Assembly (NCBI GenBank): GCA_903932705.1
Contig: CAIZHC010000127.1
Span: forward strand, 1-7,962
Reading direction: 5' to 3'
Length of the DNA: 7,962 bases
DNA from: an uncultured Actinomycetes bacterium
Lineage (GTDB): Bacteria > Actinomycetota > Actinomycetes > Nanopelagicales > Nanopelagicaceae
The notes below the pieces were generated by a model. The model saw only the letters and a program-made list of their open reading frames with translations. It did not search any database and was not told the DNA's origin. The position numbers and the translations under genes were made by a program. Shown here piece by piece: positions 1 to 5,959 of this stretch (positions are counted from its first letter, which is position 1; each line of letters starts with the position of its first letter).

Positions 1-818
1 CACCGCTTGTGGTCAGTCAAAAGACAGTAATTGCTCCGCTTCCAAATCTAACTCAGGTAGTGGGCGATCCTGCCTTCGCAATCACCCCACCAGCAACTCC
101 ATCTTCTGGTGCTTGGTCGCTCGCATCGACTGATCCAAACGTTGTGGCCGTAAATGGATTAGAACTCATGGTTGGAAATGCTGGGTCAGCTCTGATAACT
201 CTTACACAGGCAGCCCAAGGTCCATGGTTGGCAAATTCCACAAACTTTCTAGTCAACGTCAGTGGACTAGTTCCTACAATTGGAACTCTCGCTCCAGTTG
301 TCCTAGCGCTGGATCAACTCCCAGTGGCTCTCGTAAACCCAACATCGAATTCTGCAGGAGTGTGGAGTTACTCCATTTCAAATCCTGCGGTAGCGAAGAT
401 TGTTAATGGCAAATTGGTACCAGTTTCAGTCGGCGTCACAACTCTCTCTGCAGTGCAGAAACCAGCTGGCAAATATGGCCAATCGAACACAATTCAAGCA
501 ACAGTCACTATAAAGGCGACGCCTGTTGTGACCCCAAGCCCCACCCCATCAGTGACACCTACTCCTAAACCAACGGTCACGCCTACTCCATCAGTCACAC
601 CTACTCCTAAACCAACCAAGATTCCTGTAGTCCCAACGGTGACTGTAAAGGCGGTTGGTAGAACTCTTACGATCAGCGCAAAAAATGGCGTAGTTGTTGC
701 CTACATCAACGGTAAGAAAGCCAACATTGGAAAGAATGTGGTGAAGCCAGGCAATGATTTGGTGGTCATCGAATTTCAATCGCGCATCATCTACTCCAAA
801 GTCTTCACTATTAAGTGA
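1..818 (+). CDS. Secreted/surface protein with Ig-like repeats, 5' end missing
   Basis: The frame is open to the left edge (first whole codon at base 3), so this is the C-terminal part of a longer protein; the GTG at 9 is probably internal. Numbering from that GTG, residues about 9-85 and 86-168 are two similar beta-rich modules. Each has a conserved core of the type SGxWS, then a short stretch with NP or DP, a V-x-NG turn and a late T-rich strand, as in bacterial Ig-like (BIG2-type) domains. Residues 170-205 are a Pro/Thr linker, and 208-269 form a small beta-rich C-terminal module ending YSKVFTIK. No LPXTG motif or membrane anchor is visible at the C-terminus. Such architecture is typical of exported wall-associated or secreted actinobacterial proteins; a signal peptide would lie upstream of the window. 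Ligand and function are unknown. The stop TGA is at 816-818, 27 bases before the next gene. Confidence 0.8.
   Translation, partial: PLVVSQKTVIAPLPNLTQVVGDPAFAITPPATPSSGAWSLASTDPNVVAVNGLELMVGNAGSALITLTQAAQGPWLANSTNFLVNVSGLVPTIGTLAPVVLALDQLPVALVNPTSNSAGVWSYSISNPAVAKIVNGKLVPVSVGVTTLSAVQKPAGKYGQSNTIQATVTIKATPVVTPSPTPSVTPTPKPTVTPTPSVTPTPKPTKIPVVPTVTVKAVGRTLTISAKNGVVVAYINGKKANIGKNVVKPGNDLVVIEFQSRIIYSKVFTIK
546..616 (+). repeat. Tandem repeat coding the Pro/Thr linker
   Basis: Two 29-base copies (546-574 and 588-616) differ at one base and are spaced by exactly 42 bases, or 14 codons, so the reading frame is kept. Each encodes PSVTPTPKPT. The unit is embedded in a longer run of TP/PT dipeptides (about 526-620). 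It is a site where slippage or recombination could change linker length in 14-residue steps. Confidence 0.85.
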
Positions 819-845
819 AGTTAGCTCTTTCGAAATAAACTCGGA

Positions 846-2225
846 GTGAAATCTTCTAGAGGGCGTTTAGAAATAGGTCCCGTGGCTTTTCTGGTTGCGG
901 GCTTAATGTTCATGGAATTTCTGGACGGATCGATTCTTCCAACGGCCGCTCCAACTATCGCGAGATCCTTTCACATTCTTTCTGCGCAAGTAGGAGTCTG
1001 TGTTACCACTTACATGGTCACGATTGTGGTTCTGATTCCGGTGTCAGCCTGGGTTGCAGATAAATTTGGCGTCAGGATTGTTCTCTTCTCGAGCATCTTC
1101 ATATTTACGGTTGCCTCTCTACTCTGCGCTCTCTCCACAAATCTTGTTGAGTTAACCATCATGCGAATTTTGCAGGGAGTTGGCGCTGCAACAATGGTTC
1201 CAGTTGGAAGACTAATTTTGATGCGCAGCGTCGACAAAGGTGAAGTTATTCGGGTGATTTCATATTCAGTCTGGCCGGCGCTGGCAGCACCTGTTGTTGC
1301 ACCGGTACTTGGAGGGTTTCTCATAAACCACGCTTCATGGCACTGGATCTTCTTAGTAAATATTCCAATTGGATTTCTAGCCTTAATGATTGGCGCGAAA
1401 ATAGTTCCGGACATTCCAGGAGGACGCGTAGAGAAGCTTGATTGGTTTGGATTTTCTGGAACTGCAATGAGCCTCGGGCTCTTGGTCTTTGCAGCCGCTA
1501 ATTTAGGTGCACCAAAAATCAATCTGCCTTCGACCTTGGCACTCTTTACTATCGGTGTTGCTATTGGGATACCTACGATTTATCACTTAAAGCGAATTGC
1601 CAATCCGCTTATAGATCTCACGGTGTTAAAGATTCAGACTTTCCACCTCAACACAACCAGTGGATTGCTCTTCCGAGTTGCACAGAACACTGCTCCATTT
1701 GTTCTTCCTCTGCTCTTTCAAGATAAATTTGGATGGAGCGCGCAGCGGGCAGGTAGCGTTCTCTTCTTCTACATGGCTGGCAACCTAGGCTTTAAGATCT
1801 TTACAACTCCCCTGATGGAACGTTTTCCGTTTAAACCAATGATTCTTCTATCAACTCTGCTCAGCATTCCCTTGACGCTTACTCTTGGTCTACTGAGCTC
1901 CTCCATTCCATTTTTCTGGACCGCTCTCTTGTTGCTGGTTACTGGTGGAGTCAGGTCTATTGGAATGACGCTTTACAACACGATTACCTTTGCAGATACC
2001 GATCAAGAATCGATGTCACATGCCAACACAATCTCCAATATGGTCCAGCAACTCTCTTCTGTGATTGCCGTTGCAACCGCTGTAATCGCAATTAGTATCG
2101 GCAGAAGCGTTGTGGGCAGTCATAATCAATTTACCTTCGCCTTCATTTTTGCAATAGCCGCCCTGCTCATCTCGCTCCGTAATGTGATCTCACTTCCCGC
2201 TACCGCCGGTCAATCCCTGCGTTAA
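846..2225 (+). CDS. MFS drug/solute exporter, DHA2 (EmrB/QacA-like) family
   Basis: A 459-residue integral membrane protein with about 14 hydrophobic segments (roughly 11-35, 49-70, 77-96, 103-125, 138-160, 167-184, 201-220, 229-246, 270-292, 303-321, 331-350, 356-378, 394-417, 428-447), the topology of the proton-driven DHA2 branch. Family marks include LDGSILPTAAPTIA in helix 1 (equivalent of the D1 motif, but with Pro where Asn is usual), motif A around 69-80 (WVADKFGVR), motif C at 152-157 (APVLGG), and WHWIFLVNIPIG at 165-176. Motif C is characteristic of exporters, so efflux is likely; the substrate cannot be told. The chosen start is GTG 846, because an in-frame TAG at 822-824 blocks anything further upstream. 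GGAG at 843-846 overlaps that start and cannot serve it, so a later GTG at 882 or a leaderless start is possible. The protein is at the short end for DHA2 members. Confidence 0.88.
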   Translation: MKSSRGRLEIGPVAFLVAGLMFMEFLDGSILPTAAPTIARSFHILSAQVGVCVTTYMVTIVVLIPVSAWVADKFGVRIVLFSSIFIFTVASLLCALSTNLVELTIMRILQGVGAATMVPVGRLILMRSVDKGEVIRVISYSVWPALAAPVVAPVLGGFLINHASWHWIFLVNIPIGFLALMIGAKIVPDIPGGRVEKLDWFGFSGTAMSLGLLVFAAANLGAPKINLPSTLALFTIGVAIGIPTIYHLKRIANPLIDLTVLKIQTFHLNTTSGLLFRVAQNTAPFVLPLLFQDKFGWSAQRAGSVLFFYMAGNLGFKIFTTPLMERFPFKPMILLSTLLSIPLTLTLGLLSSSIPFFWTALLLLVTGGVRSIGMTLYNTITFADTDQESMSHANTISNMVQQLSSVIAVATAVIAISIGRSVVGSHNQFTFAFIFAIAALLISLRNVISLPATAGQSLR

Positions 2226-2231
2226 TTGGCG

Positions 2232-2237
2232 TACTCT
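2232..2237 (+). promoter_or_regulatory. Putative -10 box for a leaderless murT transcript
   Basis: TACTCT fits the actinobacterial TAnnnT -10 pattern and ends 6 bases before the murT ATG at 2244, which places transcription start at or next to the A of the start codon. No Shine-Dalgarno sequence lies in the 18-base gap after the MFS gene, and no clear -35 element is visible. Confidence 0.45.
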
Positions 2238-2243
2238 TAGCAA

Positions 2244-3365
2244 ATGCGTAGCCTCAGACTCCGTTTCGCGATAGCAGTCGCAAGGAGCGCCAGCGCTACC
2301 TCAAAACTCCTCGGACATAAGGGTGAAACCCTCCCCGGGCGAATTCTCCTAGCTATTGAACCTGAAGCTATCTCCTTGCTCGCTCAGGGCAAAGAAGTGA
2401 TTCTGGTTTCTGGGACAAATGGAAAGACCTCAACCACAAAAGCCGTGACATCGATTGTCTCTCAACTTGGGCCTGTGGCAACTAGCGGTTCTGGTTCCAA
2501 TTTAGCCTGGGGCGCAGCAAACGCTTTAATGTCATTGGCTCCATACGCTGTTCTCGAAATTGATGAACTTCACTTACCCTCAATCATTGCGCAGACAGAT
2601 CCCACTATCGTCTTACTTCTAAATCTGACCCGCGATCAACTTCATCGAATGCATGAGGTAAAGCGTGTGGCTGACCGATGGCATGTTGAATGTTCTGAAG
2701 CTACAAACACAATATTTGTCGCTGACATTGATGACCCGTACATCAATTACTCAATTGTTAATGCGATCAATGTAGTGAGGGTTTCATTCGGTGGAAGAAC
2801 ACACCCAGATGGTGCAGTTTGTCCACGCTGCGGAAATTACTTAACGTGGGTGAGAGGAAATTACTCCTGCACTTGTGGGTTGAGTAACAAAATTAACGAA
2901 TTGAAATTTAAGAAAGGCTCCGCCTCACATCGCAATGCAATCTTGGCAAATATTGTCGGAGAAATTGTTGGTGCAGACCCTGTTGAGTTCACTGAGAGCG
3001 CGCTGGAGCGAACTGTTACTAAAGAGATGGCTGGGAAGAAGGCCCACTTCAGATTAACCAAGAACCCCGCTTCCTGGACTGAAGCCCTCCAAGGCGATTT
3101 GCATCATGATGTTGTTCTTGTCCTCAACGCCAGACAGGTTGATGGAATCGATACCTCGTGGCTCTGGGATGTCTCATTTAAAGCCTTAAAAGGCCATCGG
3201 GTCTTTGTATGCGGTGAACGCGCACTTGATATGGCTTACAGAATTCACGTCGAAGGTATTAGTCCAGAAGTTGTAGAGAGTGTTGATGTCGCAATATCGC
3301 TTGCCACAGGGTCAGAGATCAGCGTCTTATCTGCCTACACCGCCTTCTTTGAGTTGGTGATGTGA
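2244..3365 (+). CDS. murT: Lipid II isoglutaminyl synthase, MurT ligase subunit
   Basis: A Mur-ligase-fold enzyme that, with GatD, amidates the alpha-carboxyl of D-Glu in the lipid II stem peptide, using ATP, in the cytoplasm. In order: the N-terminal PGRILLAIEP segment (31-40); P-loop GTNGKTSTT (57-65); LEIDE (104-108); the MurT signature NLTRDQLHR (127-135); a Cys4 insert (C193, C196, C209, C211); KNPASWTEAL (273-282); and the C-terminal DUF1727 region with DGIDTSWLWD (300-309) and GERALDMAYR (324-333). The acidic DGxDxSWLWD segment is where I expect the Asp thought to support the GatD catalytic site. At 373 residues it is somewhat shorter than the roughly 410-440 usual in the family. ATG 2244 is secure because an in-frame TAG at 2238-2240 lies directly upstream. 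It overlaps gatD, indicating one transcript. Confidence 0.95.
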   Translation: MRSLRLRFAIAVARSASATSKLLGHKGETLPGRILLAIEPEAISLLAQGKEVILVSGTNGKTSTTKAVTSIVSQLGPVATSGSGSNLAWGAANALMSLAPYAVLEIDELHLPSIIAQTDPTIVLLLNLTRDQLHRMHEVKRVADRWHVECSEATNTIFVADIDDPYINYSIVNAINVVRVSFGGRTHPDGAVCPRCGNYLTWVRGNYSCTCGLSNKINELKFKKGSASHRNAILANIVGEIVGADPVEFTESALERTVTKEMAGKKAHFRLTKNPASWTEALQGDLHHDVVLVLNARQVDGIDTSWLWDVSFKALKGHRVFVCGERALDMAYRIHVEGISPEVVESVDVAISLATGSEISVLSAYTAFFELVM

Positions 3366-4051
3366 TGTTAGAAATTATTCGAATTCACAATGAGCTCTTA
3401 GGTACATATGGCGATCGCGGAAATAGTGATGTGCTGCAGTATCGCGCAGGCCTACGAAAAATCAAAGCACGCGTTACAGATATTTCCTATCTCGATCCAC
3501 TTCCACGGACTGGAGATATTTATCTACTTGGTGGCGCCGAAGATGCGGCGCAATTGTTATCGCTTACAGCGCTACGCAAAGGCTCCATCCTTGCCCGCGC
3601 TGCAAATAAGGGCGCAGTTGTACTCGCCATATGCGCCGGCTTCCAACTTCTTGGAACGAAATACATAACCCGCGATGAAGAGTTTGCGGGCCTTGGACTT
3701 CTGGATGTATCGACAGCCCCTGGTGATAAGAGATTGGTTGGAGATATCGCAGTTAAATCTCCACTCTTTGAACTTCCGCTCACCGGATTTGAAAATCACA
3801 GCAGCGTGACCACTCTTGGTTCTGAGGCCAAACCATTTGCCAGCGTTATCTCAGGAAATGGAAACGGTGTTGCTGGCCTTGATGGAGCAATGAGTGAGAA
3901 TGTATTCGGGACTTATCTACATGGACCAGTACTGGCGCGTAACCCAGAATTCGCTGATTTACTCCTTGAACGTGCGCTTGGAACGAGCATTGAACCTGTC
4001 GTTGATGATCTTGCTACCGAATATGCGAAGTGGCGAAGAGCTCTGATTTAG
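3362..4051 (+). CDS. gatD: Lipid II isoglutaminyl synthase, glutamine amidotransferase subunit GatD
   Basis: A CobB/CobQ-like class I glutaminase that feeds ammonia to MurT. Counting from GTG 3362: an N-terminal strand leading to NELLGTYGDRGN (10-21), LLGGAEDAAQ (55-64), the nucleophile elbow AICAGFQLLG with Cys91 (89-98), R124 in a KRLVGD segment, GFENH (142-146) and TYLHGPVLARNPEFAD with catalytic His187 (184-199). At 229 residues it is close to family length. The start may be GTG 3362 (4-base overlap with the murT stop) or, more likely, ATG 3365, whose A is the last base of the murT TGA; GGTGAT at 3356-3361 can act as a partial Shine-Dalgarno. GFENHSSVT differs from the GFENHxGRT pattern I recall for other GatD proteins. 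Tight overlap implies translational coupling and co-expression with murT. Confidence 0.95.
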   Translation: MMLEIIRIHNELLGTYGDRGNSDVLQYRAGLRKIKARVTDISYLDPLPRTGDIYLLGGAEDAAQLLSLTALRKGSILARAANKGAVVLAICAGFQLLGTKYITRDEEFAGLGLLDVSTAPGDKRLVGDIAVKSPLFELPLTGFENHSSVTTLGSEAKPFASVISGNGNGVAGLDGAMSENVFGTYLHGPVLARNPEFADLLLERALGTSIEPVVDDLATEYAKWRRALI

Positions 4052-4056
4052 TAGGT

Positions 4057-4062
4057 TACAAT
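4057..4062 (+). promoter_or_regulatory. Candidate -10 box of the helicase promoter
   Basis: TACAAT is a near-consensus -10 hexamer placed 5 bases after the gatD stop. Nothing resembling TTGACA stands 16-18 bases upstream, which is common in actinobacterial promoters but weakens the call. Initiation would fall near 4069, giving a leader of about 124 bases before the helicase ATG. Confidence 0.4.
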
Positions 4063-4065
4063 TGG

Positions 4066-4083
4066 GTGTTGCATCCGCAACAC
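4066..4083 (+). promoter_or_regulatory. Perfect 7-4-7 inverted repeat at the predicted transcription start
   Basis: GTGTTGC (4066-4072) and GCAACAC (4077-4083) are exact reverse complements around ATCC. Because they straddle the predicted start of the helicase transcript, they could be an operator for a dimeric repressor; alternatively they form the first hairpin of the leader if transcription starts earlier. It is not a terminator for murT-gatD because no T-tract follows. Confidence 0.45.
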
Positions 4084-4088
4084 AACTC

Positions 4089-4186
4089 ACAGAACCTCTG
4101 TTTGTACACACAACAAGTTCGTTTGCGAGTCTTACGTCAGTCAATCTGATAAGCACCACGAGACACGCATCTATGTCTCGATTGGT
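4089..4186 (+). ncRNA. Structured 5' leader of the helicase mRNA
   Basis: The 141-base gap 4052-4192 is the only sizeable intergenic space in the window and is rich in short stems. Hairpin A: ACAGA 4089-4093 with TCTGT 4097-4101. Hairpin B: CTTA 4131-4134 and TCAG 4137-4140 pair with CTGA 4146-4149 and TAAG 4150-4153 (8 bp, 2-base bulge CG). Hairpin C: ACCA 4155-4158 and CGAGACA 4159-4165 pair with TGTCTCG 4174-4180 and TGGT 4183-4186 (11 bp, 2-base bulge AT, 8-base loop). Hairpin C ends 6 bases before the ATG at 4193, where ribosomes would bind, and no Shine-Dalgarno is seen. Cis-acting translational control, for example by temperature or by the helicase itself, is inference. I do not recognise an Rfam family here. 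Confidence 0.45.
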
Positions 4187-4190
4187 ATAG
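4173..4190 (+). CDS. Possible five-codon leader ORF (MSRLV)
   Basis: ATG 4173 opens a five-codon frame closed by TAG 4188-4190, 2 bases before the helicase ATG. The two starts lie in copies of the same 8-mer, CTATGTCT (4171-4178 and 4191-4198). Translation would run through the 3' arm of the hairpin just upstream and could deliver ribosomes to the main start by reinitiation. No good Shine-Dalgarno is seen and an 18-base ORF is easily produced by chance. Confidence 0.2.
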   Translation: MSRLV

Positions 4191-4192
4191 CT

Positions 4193-5959
4193 ATGTCTAC
4201 GTTCCGCAATTTAGGTGTTACCCCTGCGCTCTGCGAGGCTCTTGAAGCCGAAGGCAAGACCGCTCCATTTCCTATTCAAACCGCAACCCTTCCTGACGCT
4301 ATTAAGGGCCGCGATGTCCTTGGCCGCGGTCAGACTGGCTCCGGAAAGACCCTCGCCTTTGGTTTAGCGATGCTCACCCGCCTCAATGGCCGCACAGCAA
4401 AGCCTCACAAGCCACTAGGACTCATCCTCTCTCCAACCCGCGAATTAGCGGTTCAGATCAATGATGTCGTCTCTCCACTTGCTCGCAAGATTGGGCTCTC
4501 TTCACAAGTAGTCGCTGGAGGCCTTTCATATATCGGCCAGATCCAAGCTCTTAAGCGTGGAGTGCCAGTAATCGTTGCAACCCCAGGTCGCTTGATGGAT
4601 CTTCTGGAGAAGAAGCACATCGATCTATCAGATGTCATGATCACAGTTCTTGATGAAGCAGACCAGATGGCAGATATGGGATTCATGCCTGTCGTTAAAG
4701 AGATTCTCTCTCTTACTCAAGAGGGCGGACAACATCTGCTCTTCTCTGCAACTTTAGATCGCGATGTTGACTCACTAGTTAAGCGATTCCTTAAAGATCC
4801 AATTACTCACTCGCTTGAAAATGAGAAGTCACGCGCAGTTGATATGACTCACCACTTGTTGCTCCTTGACCAACAACATAAAGATGAGATCTCATCTCAA
4901 ATCGCAGCACGCGATGGCCGCACAATCTTCTTCGTCCGCACCAAGCATGGCGCTGATAAGTTAGCTGAGAAGATGCTTCGAAGCGGTGTACCAGTTGGCG
5001 TCTTACATGGTGGAAAATCTCAAGGTCAACGTACTCGTGTACTTAAAGCATTTAAAGATGGACGTGCATCAGCACTTGTAGCAACAGATGTTGCCGCTCG
5101 CGGAATCCACGTAGATGATGTCTCACTTGTAGTACATGTTGATGCACCCGCTGATCATAAAGATTATCTACACCGTGCAGGTCGTACCGCTCGTGCCGGT
5201 GCAACCGGTACCGTCGTAACGCTTGCAACACATAAGCAGAAGAAGGCAGTCTTTGGTATTACCAACCGCGCTGCTGTAAAGCTTATTGAAAATCAAGTTC
5301 GCCCTGGAGACTCAAAACTTCAAGAAATTACTGGCGCACAAGAACCATCAGGTATTCCAATTGAGGTAGAGGCTGAGAAGCCGTCTCGCAACGATCGCAA
5401 GCCTGGTAGCCGCAGTCGCTCTAATGATCGCGGTAATCGCGATGGAAACTTCAAGCCACGTAAATCTGGTGGAGGACGTTTTGAGAGCCCTGCAAAGGCT
5501 GAAGGCGCAGAAGTTCGCACCGAGCGCACCTTTAGTTCAGAGCGTACTGATCGCACCTTCCAAGCACCTCGCGATGCTCGCGATGCTCGCGATTCTCGTC
5601 CAGCACGAGATACCCGTGAAGTTCGCGAAGAACGTCGTCCAAAGAGCGATCGTTCATTTAACTCTGATCGTCCTTTCCGTTCTGCACCAAAGAAGTGGGA
5701 AGAGAAGGCTCGTGAGTCACGCACCCGCGAAGAGAGCGCACCAGCGGCTGGAAATCGTGGACGCGTTGAAGGAGTTGCTCGTCCAGCGAAGAAAGCCCCG
5801 CGTATGCCACTTGAGAAGCGCATTGCACTTGAGAAGGCAGAGTCCCGCGCCCGCGCTGGTGGAAAGCCTGCTAAAGCTGGAGCTGGTCCAAAGAAGTTTG
5901 GAAAAGCTGGCGGAAAGCCTTTTAAAGGTGGAAAGCCAAGCCAAGCTAAGCGAGGCTAA
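4193..5959 (+). CDS. DEAD-box ATP-dependent RNA helicase with Arg/Lys-rich tail
   Basis: A 588-residue cytoplasmic RNA-unwinding ATPase of the CsdA/DeaD/RhlE type, typically involved in ribosome assembly, mRNA turnover and cold adaptation. All core motifs are present: Phe4 with Q motif FPIQ (26-29), motif I GQTGSGKT (46-53, with Gly where Ala is usual), Ia PTRELA (81-86), Ib TPGR (130-133), II DEAD (154-157), III SAT (185-187), IV IFFVRT (245-250), V ATDVAARG (297-304), VI HRAGRTARAG (327-336). The core ends near 375. Residues about 395-588 are low-complexity, rich in Arg, Lys, Gly, Ser and Asp, with RDARDARDSR and GGKP repeats, and probably form a disordered RNA-binding tail. Arginine codons are almost all CGC/CGT, more biased than in murT or the hmu genes, which suggests high expression. 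Start ATG 4193 matches the usual family N-terminus (MSTFxxLGV). Confidence 0.96.
   Translation: MSTFRNLGVTPALCEALEAEGKTAPFPIQTATLPDAIKGRDVLGRGQTGSGKTLAFGLAMLTRLNGRTAKPHKPLGLILSPTRELAVQINDVVSPLARKIGLSSQVVAGGLSYIGQIQALKRGVPVIVATPGRLMDLLEKKHIDLSDVMITVLDEADQMADMGFMPVVKEILSLTQEGGQHLLFSATLDRDVDSLVKRFLKDPITHSLENEKSRAVDMTHHLLLLDQQHKDEISSQIAARDGRTIFFVRTKHGADKLAEKMLRSGVPVGVLHGGKSQGQRTRVLKAFKDGRASALVATDVAARGIHVDDVSLVVHVDAPADHKDYLHRAGRTARAGATGTVVTLATHKQKKAVFGITNRAAVKLIENQVRPGDSKLQEITGAQEPSGIPIEVEAEKPSRNDRKPGSRSRSNDRGNRDGNFKPRKSGGGRFESPAKAEGAEVRTERTFSSERTDRTFQAPRDARDARDSRPARDTREVREERRPKSDRSFNSDRPFRSAPKKWEEKARESRTREESAPAAGNRGRVEGVARPAKKAPRMPLEKRIALEKAESRARAGGKPAKAGAGPKKFGKAGGKPFKGGKPSQAKRG
5571..5597 (+). 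repeat. Three 9-base tandem repeats in the helicase tail
   Basis: GCGATGCTC occurs at 5571-5579 and 5580-5588, followed by GCGATTCTC at 5589-5597. In frame this encodes successive RDA/RDS tripeptides of the disordered tail. The unit can expand or contract without shifting frame. Confidence 0.8.

Noticed and set aside
1010..1522. 170-codon open frame on the - strand opposite the MFS gene
   Set aside because: It is fully antisense to conserved transporter motifs and its translation looks like no protein family.
4066..4083. Intrinsic terminator for murT-gatD
   Set aside because: The stem is perfect but is followed by ACTCACAG, with no T-tract on either strand.
4114..4125. Additional leader hairpin with a TTCG loop
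   Set aside because: The stem has only 4 bp including a G-T wobble, too weak to list as a separate element.
4070..4150. TTG-initiated 26-codon frame across the helicase leader
   Set aside because: It has a rare start, no ribosome site and no recognisable sequence. The region is better explained by hairpins.
5320..5823. 167-codon open frame on the - strand opposite the helicase tail
   Set aside because: Its Arg/Ser-rich composition is the antisense of CGC/CGT-rich repeats. There is no start context or recognisable motif.
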